From the NCBI GenBank assembly GCA_947497485.1, contig CANMHB010000006.1:62001-126000 (forward strand): a stretch of DNA of 64,000 nucleotides. The letters are read 5' to 3'. The notes under the pieces were generated by a model. The model did no database searches and was not told where the DNA came from. It worked only from the letters and a program-made list of their open reading frames with translations. Each line of letters opens with the position of its first letter. Position 1 is the first letter of the stretch. Origin of the DNA: Flavobacteriales bacterium (GTDB lineage Bacteria; Bacteroidota; Bacteroidia; Flavobacteriales_D; Crocinitomicaceae). Positions 43,473 through 52,677 of the stretch are shown here, piece by piece. A program made the position numbers and the translations under genes.

Positions 43473-44912
43473 CTAAAAAAACCATAATGCAACGAAAATG
43501 GCTGTAATAACGCAAATTAAATCCACTAGTAACATTGTTCCAAGTGTATACCGAGTATTTTTAACGCTTATTGAACCAAAGTATACCGCAATTACATAAA
43601 AAGTGGTTTCGGCACTGCATTGAAAAATACAACTTAATCTTCCCGTTAAAGAATCTGGGCCAAAATTATTCATCGCATCAATCATAAATCCACGAGATCC
43701 ACCCGAACTAAATGGACGAAGAATAGCTACAGGAAGTGAATCAGTTATTTCCTTTGATACTCCAAGAAATCGAAACCCTTCCGAAATCCAACCACTAATA
43801 ATTTCAAATAATCCGCTATTCCGAAATAACGAAATAGCAACAAGCATTCCGAGAACATATGGAAAAATAGTAACACCCGTATTCAGTCCACTTTTAGCTC
43901 CTACAACAAACGAATCAAAAACCGTAGTTTCTTTCTCTCTAAATTTTCGTTCTTGAATGAATGAAAAAATTAAGGTGAATCCAATTATTCCAATTAACAA
44001 CAATCCTGAAAAATTACCAGTGAAATAATTCTTACCCAATACATCTAAACTATTAACATAGAAAAGTAAACCGACAATAGCGGCAATTACTGAAATTAAG
44101 GCTACAAGAATTGCGGCGCTTTTGAAATTAATTCGCTGACGGAGTCCAACGATTACGAAAGCAGCAATTGTCCCAATGAATGAAGTGATTATACAAGGCA
44201 ACATCACGTCTGCAGGATTCATCGCGTTTTGGGCAGCTCGATAGCCAATTATAGAGGTCGGAATCAATGTCAAACCAGCGGCATGTAAACACATAAACAT
44301 AATTTGAGCATCACTCGCCTTATCTTTTTCTGGATTAATTTCTTGCAGACTTTGCATCGCTTTCAGTCCAAAAGGGGTAGCAGCAGAATCCAAACCAAGG
44401 AAATTAGCAGAAAAATTCAACGTCATATAGGAAATTGACTCGTGGTTTTTGGGAACACTTGGAAAAACCTTTACAAAAAATGGACTTAGCCTACGTGCCA
44501 GTTTTTCAGTTGCACCTGAATCAATAAGCAATTGCATAATACCACAAAAGAATGCAAGATATGCCATTAGGGGTAAAATCAAATCCGTTAAACTAACCTT
44601 ACATGTTTCGAGCAAACCATCTGACTTTTGAACTCCCGAATAGACTTGAACCGTTTTATTTTTGAATACATAGGTTGTATCGGGATCTCTGTCATTTAAA
44701 TTCACAATAACTTTACCCTCAGAAGACTTTCTCAAAGAATCTCTTAAGGTTGAAGGCAGTTGCCGCATGTATTTCTCGCCAATAAGGATTGGATTTTCTT
44801 TTTTTCCATTTAAAACAAAATCGATCGAATAATTTCGAGATGTAAATACTCCTGTAACTACGAAGAGAATTGAGGAGATGAAAATTATGAGCCAAAATCT
44901 ACTTAATACCAT
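43473..44912 (-). CDS. SpmA-SpmB-type fusion (nucleoside-recognition/Gate domain membrane protein)
   Basis: 479 residues with about ten transmembrane helices. After the first helix comes a soluble loop of about 70 residues. Two Gate-type halves follow: L-M-A-Y-L-A-F-F-C-G-I-M-Q-L-L-I-D-S-G, N-F-S-A-N-F-L-G-L-D-S-A-A-T-P-F-G, and in the second half L-R-P-F-S-S-G-G-S-R-G and C-S-A-E-T-T-F-Y-V. In Bacillus the two halves are SpmA and SpmB, needed for spore-core dehydration; in non-sporing Bacteroidota the fused form is common and its function is unknown. Confidence 0.88.
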   Translation of the reverse strand: MVLSRFWLIIFISSILFVVTGVFTSRNYSIDFVLNGKKENPILIGEKYMRQLPSTLRDSLRKSSEGKVIVNLNDRDPDTTYVFKNKTVQVYSGVQKSDGLLETCKVSLTDLILPLMAYLAFFCGIMQLLIDSGATEKLARRLSPFFVKVFPSVPKNHESISYMTLNFSANFLGLDSAATPFGLKAMQSLQEINPEKDKASDAQIMFMCLHAAGLTLIPTSIIGYRAAQNAMNPADVMLPCIITSFIGTIAAFVIVGLRQRINFKSAAILVALISVIAAIVGLLFYVNSLDVLGKNYFTGNFSGLLLIGIIGFTLIFSFIQERKFREKETTVFDSFVVGAKSGLNTGVTIFPYVLGMLVAISLFRNSGLFEIISGWISEGFRFLGVSKEITDSLPVAILRPFSSGGSRGFMIDAMNNFGPDSLTGRLSCIFQCSAETTFYVIAVYFGSISVKNTRYTLGTMLLVDLICVITAIFVALWFF

Positions 44913-44993
44913 TCACCGAAGTTCTGTATAAAATCCTTTAATTTTCTCCCTCGCAAATTTTAATATTAACATACGTTATTGAATTCCTATTCT

Positions 44994-45026
44994 TTGTTCT
45001 ATTTGAGTTTAAGTTTTGTAATTTTG
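44994..45026 (+). promoter_or_regulatory. Candidate promoter of the pirin gene
   Basis: TTG (44994-44996), 22-nt spacer, TAATTTTG (45019-45026), then 14 nt to the ATG. Fits the Bacteroidota two-element promoter. Confidence 0.5.
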
Positions 45027-45040
45027 AGCTAACAATTTAG

Positions 45041-45754
45041 ATGGGACAAGTTTTTCATAAAAGTACGGAACGAGGTTTCGCAAATCATGGTTGGTTAGTT
45101 GCAAAACATTCGTTCAGTTTTGCAAATTGGTATGATCCGAATAAAATTCATTTTGGGGCTCTTCGTGTTTTAAATGACGACATTGTTGCTCCTGGAATGG
45201 GATTTGGAAAACACCCACACGATAATATGGAAATCATTACAATCCCACTTAAAGGTTCACTTCGACACGAAGATAGTATGGGCTTTTCAGAAGTCATTAA
45301 ATCCGGAGAAGTTCAGGTCATGTCAGCTGGAAAAGGAATTTATCATAGTGAATTCAACGCAAGTGCTTCTGAAGAAATCAATTTATTTCAAATTTGGATT
45401 TTTCCAAATAAACAGAATGTTGAACCGCGTTATGACCAAATAAACTACGATTGGAATGATTGTAAAAATCGCTTTCTGCAAATTGTCTCGCCTAATTCCG
45501 ATGATGAAGGGACCTGGATTTATCAGGACGCTTGGATTCACCTGGCAGATATTTCCGAGAACCAAACCATTTCATACCAAATCAAAAAAAATGGAAATGG
45601 TGTTTACTTCATGAACATTGATGGAGAATTATGTGTTTCAGATAAAACATTATTGAAACGTGATGCAATCGGAATTTGGAATGAAGAGGAAATTCAAATT
45701 ACTGCCCAATCCAATAGCAGAGTTCTAGCTATTGAAGTTCCAATGATTTTTTAG
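45041..45754 (+). CDS. Pirin family protein (bicupin)
   Basis: 237 residues. It opens with the pirin signature R-G-F-A-N-H-G-W-L and H-F-G-A-L-R-V-L-N-D-D. The N-terminal cupin has the metal ligands His58, His60, His102 and Glu104 in K-H-P-H-D-N-M-E-I and Y-H-S-E. YhhW-type members are quercetin dioxygenase-like, but the physiological role is mostly unknown. It is followed after 10 nt by a nitroreductase gene; together they may handle oxidative or aromatic stress, which is inference from position only. Confidence 0.92.
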   Translation: MGQVFHKSTERGFANHGWLVAKHSFSFANWYDPNKIHFGALRVLNDDIVAPGMGFGKHPHDNMEIITIPLKGSLRHEDSMGFSEVIKSGEVQVMSAGKGIYHSEFNASASEEINLFQIWIFPNKQNVEPRYDQINYDWNDCKNRFLQIVSPNSDDEGTWIYQDAWIHLADISENQTISYQIKKNGNGVYFMNIDGELCVSDKTLLKRDAIGIWNEEEIQITAQSNSRVLAIEVPMIF

Positions 45755-45764
45755 AAAAATCAAA

Positions 45765-46397
45765 ATGAGCAAAATTATTGAAGACTTAAACTGGAGGTAC
45801 GCCACTAAAAAATTCGATCCATCCAGAAAAATTTCAGACACTGATCTAGAAATTATTTTAGAAGCTTTGCGTCTCGCACCTTCATCCTATGGACTTCAGC
45901 CGCTAAAATATCTTATTATCGAAGATAAAGATTTACGCAATAAACTTAAAGACCAATCATTTAATCAGACTCAAATTACAGATGCATCTCATTTAATTGT
46001 AATTTGTGCTTTCGATGAAATTAGTGAATTATTTATTGATGAGCACCTCGAAAACACGTCCAAAATTCGATCTATTTCTCAGGAGAGCATTGCTGGTTAT
46101 GGCAATTTCATGAAAAAAGAAATTTTAACGATGGATAAGTCAAAAGTACGGGAATGGAATTCCAAACAAGCGTACATAGCACTCGGGCAACTGCTCCATA
46201 CGTGTGCATGTTTAAGAATTGATGCAACACCTATGGAGGGTTTTAATTCGGAGGAATACGATCGCATCCTTGACCTTAAAAACGAAGGATTACATGCTGT
46301 TTTGGTTTGTCCAATTGGCTATCGATCGGAAGCTGATTCAAATCAGCACTTGAAAAAAGTAAGAAGATCGAAAAATTATCTTTTTGAAATCAGATAA
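45765..46397 (+). CDS. Nitroreductase family oxidoreductase (NfsB-like)
   Basis: 210 residues, FMN-dependent nitroreductase fold. It opens L-N-W-R-Y-A-T-K-K-F-D, where the basic residues bind the FMN phosphate, then has R-L-A-P-S-S-Y-G-L-Q-P, Y-I-A-L-G-Q-L-L-H-T-C-A and the C-terminal V-C-P-I-G-Y-R. Such enzymes reduce quinones, nitroaromatics or dihydropteridines using NAD(P)H. The physiological substrate is not clear. Probably co-transcribed with the pirin gene. Confidence 0.9.
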   Translation: MSKIIEDLNWRYATKKFDPSRKISDTDLEIILEALRLAPSSYGLQPLKYLIIEDKDLRNKLKDQSFNQTQITDASHLIVICAFDEISELFIDEHLENTSKIRSISQESIAGYGNFMKKEILTMDKSKVREWNSKQAYIALGQLLHTCACLRIDATPMEGFNSEEYDRILDLKNEGLHAVLVCPIGYRSEADSNQHLKKVRRSKNYLFEIR

Positions 46398-46497
46398 AAT
46401 CCTTATTCACAAATCAACGTGAATAAAAACAGCCGTTTTCATTGGTATTAAGCCTTTAAAAAGGGTTAAAATTCTTATCTTTGAAGAACTCTTACTC

Positions 46498-48666
46498 ATG
46501 AAAACTAGAATATCCTTGTTGTTTTTTTGCCTTATCTCCCATTTCTTTTTTGGGCAAGGTAAATTAACAGCTAAGGATAGACATGAAATTGAGGAGTTAA
46601 AAAGTTCATTGATTCTAAATGGAGGTTCCCCAAGTAGCAATTTACTCGAAAGGTTGCCGATTCAAAAAATAAATGGAAATTATTACCTCAGCTTATTGGG
46701 TAAAATCAATTCCAATTTTGAACAAAGTTGTTTGATCGAAAAAAAGTGGTTAACTGGAAAAGCTATAGGTCAAGTAGCTTCAGTTAAAGTGCCATTGTCC
46801 GATTTAGCTTCCATTGAATCGAGTGACGAATTCGATTATTTGGAAATTGCTTCAAAAATTAGAAATCAATTAGACAAAGCTGTTGTTGATATGCATGCTG
46901 ATAGTGTTCAACAAGGAATTGATTTACCAGAGGGTTACACTGGGAAAGATGTTTACATTGGTATAACAGATTGGGGATTTGACTATACTTCACCAATGTT
47001 TTATGATACTTCTTTGCAACAAACGAGAATATTAGCTGCTTGGGATCAATTTAAAGCAAGTGGACCTTCTCCAAATGGATTTAATTATGGCACAGAATAT
47101 TCAACTCCCGCTGAATTATTTGCAGCTGGGTCTGATACTTCAAACATTTATTCCTATGCAACGCACGGCACACACGTTGCGGGAATAGCCGGGGGCAGTG
47201 GCGCTGGAACAATCTATCGTGGTGTGGCATTTGACTCAAAATTTCTATTCGTAACTTTTTTGGTTGACGAAAATGCCGTTCTAGATGCTTGGGAATGGAT
47301 GTATCAAAAAGCAAATGCAGATGGTAAAAGGCTTGTAATTAATATGAGTTGGGGACTTTACCATTTCGGTACATTAGATGGGACATCCCTATTAAGTCAA
47401 GCAATTTCTGCATACACTGATCTGGGGGTAGTTTTTGCCAATTCGGGAGGAAACAACGGTAATGTGAATTTTCACCTCAAAAAAACATTTAATAGTGATG
47501 TTTTAAAATCGAAGATCGATTTTTATTCATACAGCGCCAATCCAAATATGTGGGGACAAAGTGTTCATGCATGGGGCGAAGTTGGTAAAAGTTTTTCGAA
47601 TGGAATTATAATCACAAATTCGACAGGGAGTATTTTAGCTGAAAGTCCTTATTATTCGACAAACTCAACCCCTACTTATATTGACACTTTTCTCCTTGCA
47701 GGACAAGATACTATTTGGTATAACATAACTGCTGATAGCGCGCATCCCTTGAATAATAAACCACAAATGCGTTTGCGCGTAAAAAATTTAAACTCAGCAC
47801 TTCGTGTTTTATTGAAATCAACTGCAGATTCAGGAACTGTGAATTATTGGAATGTTACTGAACTAAGTAACGATGTTGGAAATTGGGGAATGAATTTCTC
47901 TGCAAGTGGAACAGGGACAGTAACTGGTGACAATCAAAATGGCATTAGTGAACCGTCATGCTCTGATGATGTGATAAGCGTAGCAGCTTATTCAGCTCAA
48001 TATATAACACCTGCTGGAAATTTGACAGGAGGAGCAGCAGCTTCATTTTCAAGTAATGGTCCACGTTACGATGGAGTTATGAAACCAGATATTGCCGCAC
48101 CAGGAGTTAATGTAGTATCTTCAATGTCTTCTTTTACAGATGCTGTATTCACATCAACTGCATCAATTGATTTTAATGGGAAAACCTATCATTTTGCTAA
48201 ATTATCCGGGACTTCAATGGCTTCTCCAATGGTAGCTGGTGTTGCAGCACTTATCCTCGATGCCAATCCATATCTTTCAGCACGTCAAGTTAAAGAAATT
48301 ATTATGGAAACTGCTCGTCAAGATAATTATACTGGAGTTATTCCCGCTGAAGGAAGCCCGAAATGGGGAGCTGGAAAAATAAATGCATACGCTGCAGTCA
48401 AGTTGGCTCTGCAAACCGTAGGTATGGAAAATCCTCCGCAAGAGTTAATGTGGAGTGTTTATCCAAATCCTGTAATGAATGAATTACATTTTACAATTGT
48501 TGAAGAACTACCCAAAACAATTTCCATTTTTGATATCTCCGGAAGTTATTATGAAAAACCAATAATAAATGGAAAAGTATATGTCTCAGACCTTCCTGCT
48601 GGACAATACTTTATTCGAATCCTAATTGACGGAAAGGTCCAACAAGATAAATTTATAAAGCAATAA
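46498..48666 (+). CDS. Subtilisin-like S8 protease with T9SS type-A sorting tail
   Basis: 722 residues. A signal peptide ends F-G-Q (about 20), then a propeptide to about 145. The S8 catalytic triad is seen as Asp in I-T-D-W-G-F-D (about 157), His in T-H-G-T-H-V-A-G (about 226) and Ser in S-G-T-S-M-A-S-P (about 572). A long insert between His and Ser includes a beta-rich region. The last 80 residues are a T9SS type-A sorting domain: V-Y-P-N-P-V, L-P-A-G-Q-Y-F-I-R-I, K-F-I-K-Q. It is therefore secreted or surface-attached. A TATCTTTG box at 46476-46483 may be its promoter. Confidence 0.94.
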   Translation: MKTRISLLFFCLISHFFFGQGKLTAKDRHEIEELKSSLILNGGSPSSNLLERLPIQKINGNYYLSLLGKINSNFEQSCLIEKKWLTGKAIGQVASVKVPLSDLASIESSDEFDYLEIASKIRNQLDKAVVDMHADSVQQGIDLPEGYTGKDVYIGITDWGFDYTSPMFYDTSLQQTRILAAWDQFKASGPSPNGFNYGTEYSTPAELFAAGSDTSNIYSYATHGTHVAGIAGGSGAGTIYRGVAFDSKFLFVTFLVDENAVLDAWEWMYQKANADGKRLVINMSWGLYHFGTLDGTSLLSQAISAYTDLGVVFANSGGNNGNVNFHLKKTFNSDVLKSKIDFYSYSANPNMWGQSVHAWGEVGKSFSNGIIITNSTGSILAESPYYSTNSTPTYIDTFLLAGQDTIWYNITADSAHPLNNKPQMRLRVKNLNSALRVLLKSTADSGTVNYWNVTELSNDVGNWGMNFSASGTGTVTGDNQNGISEPSCSDDVISVAAYSAQYITPAGNLTGGAAASFSSNGPRYDGVMKPDIAAPGVNVVSSMSSFTDAVFTSTASIDFNGKTYHFAKLSGTSMASPMVAGVAALILDANPYLSARQVKEIIMETARQDNYTGVIPAEGSPKWGAGKINAYAAVKLALQTVGMENPPQELMWSVYPNPVMNELHFTIVEELPKTISIFDISGSYYEKPIINGKVYVSDLPAGQYFIRILIDGKVQQDKFIKQ

Positions 48667-49163
48667 TGGAAATTCGAATTCTCAAGATTGAAGAACTTGA
48701 TCTTATTCGAAAACTTGCCTATCAAATTTGGCCCATCGCATATAAAGAAATTCTTAGTAAAGAGCAACTAGACTACATGCTGGAATGGATGTATTCATTA
48801 AATGCATTAGAAGAAAACGTTAGAAATGGTCACTACTTTTTTGCTATTTCAAACGATCAAAAAGATATCGGTTTTTTGGATGTTGAACCGAATAATCCCA
48901 TCAGAGGCAACATGAAAATTCAAAAGATATATGTTTTACCAGAATTTCATGGACAAGGATACGGATTTGAGTTACTCAAAAAAGCAAAAGAGTTTGCCCA
49001 ATCGATGAAAATGAATACATTAACCCTACAAGTTAACCGCCACAACAAAGCTGTCGATTTTTATAAACGAAATGGATTCGAAATAATCGATGAACAAGAT
49101 TTTGATATCGGAAATGGATATTACATGAATGATTTCATCATGCAATTTAATCTATCTGAGTAG
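48666..49163 (+). CDS. GNAT N-acetyltransferase
   Basis: 165 residues, one GNAT domain: I-Y-V-L-P-E-F-H-G-Q-G-Y-G-F-E-L-L forms strand 4 and the acetyl-CoA loop, and A-V-D-F-Y-K-R-N-G-F is the standard end. The substrate is unknown. Its ATG shares the last base of the subtilase stop codon. Its 3' end overlaps the convergent methyltransferase gene by 17 nt. Confidence 0.88.
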   Translation: MEIRILKIEELDLIRKLAYQIWPIAYKEILSKEQLDYMLEWMYSLNALEENVRNGHYFFAISNDQKDIGFLDVEPNNPIRGNMKIQKIYVLPEFHGQGYGFELLKKAKEFAQSMKMNTLTLQVNRHNKAVDFYKRNGFEIIDEQDFDIGNGYYMNDFIMQFNLSE

Positions 49164-50322
49164 ATTTTTTAGAACCTTCATATATATCAAATCGACGGAA
49201 TGAACATTCCAAATCACCATTGAATACTTTAATTTTTCGAGAAGGCTTTAATCCAATAGATTTAAATCCTTCTTCACTAGATGAAATTACCCAAGCTTCT
49301 GTGTTTGGCATTTTATGTTTTAACCAAGTACCAAATGATTCATATAATTCAGGAATATTGGCTGAAATTCGCTCTCCGTATGGTGGGTTTGTTATGATAA
49401 AATACTTTTCATCTGATTTGGTTATTTCATCAAATGATTTGGCACTTGTCTCTACAAATCTTCCGAAACTCATTACTCGTAGGTTCCTTCTTGCTTTTAA
49501 TATCATTTCATCAGAAAGGTCTGAACCAATTATTTTGCAAGGAAGTTCTCGAACAACGCGTTTAGCACCATTATAAATTTCTTCCCAAATACTTTTATCA
49601 AAATTCTTAAGATTTTTAAATGCATAATGTTGTCGTTCAATATTAGAAGGAATTCCCGTTGCCAAAAGCGCAGCCTCCATTAATAATGTTCCGGAACCAC
49701 AAAATGGATCAAGGAATGTCGTTTTTCGATCCCATTTAGACAATCGAATCAAACTTGCGGCAACTACCTCATTTAATGGCGCATCACCAACTGCTGTTCT
49801 ATATCCTCTCTGAAATAAAGGCAAACCACTTGTATTTAGTGAAATTGTAACTTCATGCTCTTTGATATAAATATCAAAAACAACATGCGATGTTTTTAAT
49901 TCTACATTCGGTCGATCATCATACTCATCTCTAAATTTATCTACAATAGCATCTTTAACCAATAGAAATGGATATTGTGTATTGTTGAAGAGTGTTGAAA
50001 AAACAGCTCCTTTTACTGCAAATGTTTTCGATACATCAAAGAAAGAAGTCCAATTTATTCGAAGTGCCTTCTTATATAAATCCTCATCCGATTTAATAAA
50101 AAAGTGATCTAACTCAACCAAAATAGAAATGGCACAGCGAATATGTAAATTTAAAAAATAGACATCCTTCCAAGTCCCGATAATGCGAACAGCTCGGTTT
50201 AAGATCTCAGTTTGCTCATAGCCAAGTTCATTAAGTTCTTCTGCCAAAGTTTCTTCAAAACCAAAAACACATTTTAATGTAATTTTAATTTCATGAGATT
50301 TTAATGTTTTTTCCGATTTCAT
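49147..50322 (-). CDS. THUMP-domain rRNA/tRNA guanine-N2 methyltransferase (RlmL N-half/YpsC-like)
   Basis: 391 residues. The N-terminal ferredoxin-like and THUMP region (about 10-165) includes F-G-F-E-E-T-L-A-E-E-L and F-A-V-K-G. The methyltransferase part follows with F-D-P-F-C-G-S-G-T (SAM binding) and the catalytic N-P-P-Y-G-E-R. This layout equals the N-terminal half of E. coli RlmL, which modifies 23S rRNA G2445, and related YpsC-type enzymes; the precise base cannot be read. The ATG at 50322 is preferred over a GTG two codons upstream. Confidence 0.9.
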   Translation of the reverse strand: MKSEKTLKSHEIKITLKCVFGFEETLAEELNELGYEQTEILNRAVRIIGTWKDVYFLNLHIRCAISILVELDHFFIKSDEDLYKKALRINWTSFFDVSKTFAVKGAVFSTLFNNTQYPFLLVKDAIVDKFRDEYDDRPNVELKTSHVVFDIYIKEHEVTISLNTSGLPLFQRGYRTAVGDAPLNEVVAASLIRLSKWDRKTTFLDPFCGSGTLLMEAALLATGIPSNIERQHYAFKNLKNFDKSIWEEIYNGAKRVVRELPCKIIGSDLSDEMILKARRNLRVMSFGRFVETSAKSFDEITKSDEKYFIITNPPYGERISANIPELYESFGTWLKHKMPNTEAWVISSSEEGFKSIGLKPSRKIKVFNGDLECSFRRFDIYEGSKKSTQID

Positions 50323-50339
50323 TTTCACTTATTTAAGTC

Positions 50340-50347
50340 TAAATTTG
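50340..50347 (+). promoter_or_regulatory. -7 box at the patatin-barrel gene
   Basis: TAAATTTG. An in-frame TTG at 50345 falls inside it, so translation more likely begins at the TTG at 50363. A -33 TTG is not evident. Confidence 0.45.
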
Positions 50348-50362
50348 TGCAAAAGAACAAAA

Positions 50363-52648
50363 TTGAAAATCAATTCCACAATTTTTTATCTACTATTTCT
50401 TTTGATAACTCAATCGACCTTAGCTCAACAACGAATAGGGCTAGTTTTGAGTGGAGGTGGTGCTGCTGGAATTGCTCATATTGGGGTACTTAAAGCACTT
50501 GAAGAAAGAGGGATTCCTATTGACTACATAACAGGCACTTCGGCTGGAGCTCTTGTCGGGAGTTTGTATGCGTGTGGCTATTCGCCTGAGGAAATAGAAC
50601 AATATGTTTTAAGTGAGGAGTTTCAATTAATGACTTCGGGAAAGCTAAACGCAGACAAACAATTTTTATTTCGGAAAGAAGATATTAATGCAAACGTACT
50701 GAGTTTTTCTTTTTCTCGAGACAGTATTCTTAAAAAGTCAATTCCTCTGAACTTAGTGACCCCTTCCCTACTCGATTATGAAATGATGCGAATAATGGGG
50801 ACAACTAGTTCTTCAAAAGCGAACGATTTCAATCAACTTTTTGTTCCTTTCCGTTGTGTAGCCTCGGATATTGTTAATAAAAAAAGTGTTGTGTTTTCGA
50901 AAGGCAATCTTAATGAGGCCGTGAGAGCTTCAATGACCTATCCATTGTATGTAAACCCAATTAAAATTGATAATGTTATTCTTTTCGATGGAGGTTTGTA
51001 TAATAATTTTCCAGTTGATGTCATGTATCGCGACTTTCATCCGGATTTCATAATTGGTAGCAAGGTTGCGGACAATCCAAAGGCGATAAATGAAAGAGAT
51101 TTTTTCGGTATAATTAACGAAATGATGACTACTCCCACAAATTTCAATTTACCATGTAATGAAGGAATTGTCATTGAACCCAAATGCGACGTTGGAACAT
51201 TTGATTTCGATAAAGTAAAACAAGCAATTCAAGATGGATATAATTCCGCACAAAAATACCTTGATTCACTGGAAAAAATAATTAATCGAAAAATTGATAA
51301 AGAGGAATTACTTGCAAAACGTGCTATTTTTAGAAATGAAATAGCTCCATTAAACGTTTCATCCATTTCAAATAACTACAATCGGAAACGTGACATCGCC
51401 TATGCGAGAAAATCCTTAATCAGATCGAGAAAAAATGAGGTGCTTTCACCTGAAAAACTTGAGAAAAGGTATTTCAGACTATACGCTACATCACAGATTG
51501 AATATATTCTACCGACCCTTCAGAAGAAGGATTCTACTTTTAATCTAGACTTAAAAATTACAAAAGCGAAAGATTTCAAAGTTGATGTAGGTGGCCATTT
51601 TTCATCGAGGGCAGTAAATACGGGTTATTTGGGATTAACTTTCAGGTCTCTTGGAAAAGTTGCTTCAAGCATTCATGCAGAATCTTATTTCGGTAAGTTT
51701 TATGGATCAGCAAAAGCAGATTTCAATCTTGAAATTCCTTCTGTTTACCCAATTTCAGTGTCAGGATATTTCACATTAAATCGTTGGGATTATTTTAGAA
51801 GTTTTGCTACCTTTTTTGAGGATGTTAAGCCATCATTTTTGATTCAAAATGAGGTCTATGGAGGAATTAAAATAAAAATGCCCGTTGGAAATAATTCAAA
51901 ATTAACATTTGATGCGCGCTACTTTGGAATTGAGGACGACTACTATCAAACCCAATCATTTACTAGTAAAGATACAGCAGACTATACGATTTTTAGTGGA
52001 AGTACATACTCATTTGAGTTTTTGAAAAACAGTTTGAATAGAAAACAATTTTCTAGTTCTGGACATTATTTTCTATTCAAAGCTCGATATGTTAATGGCT
52101 ACGAAAACACCTATCCTGGGTCAACATCCATATTAAAAGATACAATTAGTAAGCAACATAGCTGGCTTAGCTTACAAACTGAGCTTCAATCGTTTGTTTT
52201 AGATTATGATTTTTTTCATCTAGGAATTCATGCAAAAGGAGTTTACAATACACAATCTCTTTTTGCAAATTATACTGCTAGTTTATTATCGCTGCCCTCC
52301 TTTAATTTAGTCCCAGATGCTGAAACCTATTTTCTACCCGAGTATCGATCCCCGCAATTTATAAGTGTCGGTCTCAATTTCATTTTTTCAATTTATAAAA
52401 ACATTGATATTCGTGCTGATGGATACGTATACCAACCTATAATATTACTTACACAAAATACGGATGGAACAATCGGCTTTGAGCGCTCAGTAAATTCCAC
52501 TTCGTATTTATTATCCTCATCGCTTATTTATCATTCGCCGGTTGGACCGCTAAGAGCTACTATTAATTACTTCCCAAAACAAGCAACGCCGTTGGCATTT
52601 CAAATAAGTTATGGCTATGTAATATTCAATGAGCGCGCCATACGTTAA
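50363..52648 (+). CDS. Patatin-like phospholipase with outer-membrane barrel (PlpD-like)
   Basis: About 761 residues from a TTG at 50363, which gives a clean signal peptide (K-I-N-S-T-I-F... ending L-A-Q). An in-frame TTG at 50345 is the alternative; no ATG is available. The patatin domain has the oxyanion loop L-S-G-G-G-A-A-G-I-A-H, the nucleophile G-T-S-A-G-A and the catalytic Asp in D-G-G-L-Y-N-N-F-P. After a linker (about 300-370), the C-terminal half is rich in beta strands and ends F-Q-I-S-Y-G-Y-V-I-F, like BamA-type barrels. PlpD-type proteins are lipid hydrolases held at or passed through the outer membrane. Confidence 0.88.
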   Translation: MKINSTIFYLLFLLITQSTLAQQRIGLVLSGGGAAGIAHIGVLKALEERGIPIDYITGTSAGALVGSLYACGYSPEEIEQYVLSEEFQLMTSGKLNADKQFLFRKEDINANVLSFSFSRDSILKKSIPLNLVTPSLLDYEMMRIMGTTSSSKANDFNQLFVPFRCVASDIVNKKSVVFSKGNLNEAVRASMTYPLYVNPIKIDNVILFDGGLYNNFPVDVMYRDFHPDFIIGSKVADNPKAINERDFFGIINEMMTTPTNFNLPCNEGIVIEPKCDVGTFDFDKVKQAIQDGYNSAQKYLDSLEKIINRKIDKEELLAKRAIFRNEIAPLNVSSISNNYNRKRDIAYARKSLIRSRKNEVLSPEKLEKRYFRLYATSQIEYILPTLQKKDSTFNLDLKITKAKDFKVDVGGHFSSRAVNTGYLGLTFRSLGKVASSIHAESYFGKFYGSAKADFNLEIPSVYPISVSGYFTLNRWDYFRSFATFFEDVKPSFLIQNEVYGGIKIKMPVGNNSKLTFDARYFGIEDDYYQTQSFTSKDTADYTIFSGSTYSFEFLKNSLNRKQFSSSGHYFLFKARYVNGYENTYPGSTSILKDTISKQHSWLSLQTELQSFVLDYDFFHLGIHAKGVYNTQSLFANYTASLLSLPSFNLVPDAETYFLPEYRSPQFISVGLNFIFSIYKNIDIRADGYVYQPIILLTQNTDGTIGFERSVNSTSYLLSSSLIYHSPVGPLRATINYFPKQATPLAFQISYGYVIFNERAIR

Positions 52649-52657
52649 AACTATTTC

Positions 52658-52665
52658 TAATTTTG
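52658..52665 (+). promoter_or_regulatory. -7 box upstream of the VOC gene
   Basis: TAATTTTG, 12 nt before the ATG at 52678; an in-frame TTG at 52663 belongs to this box, so it is not taken as start. Confidence 0.45.
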
Positions 52666-52677
52666 CAAAAAAAATTC

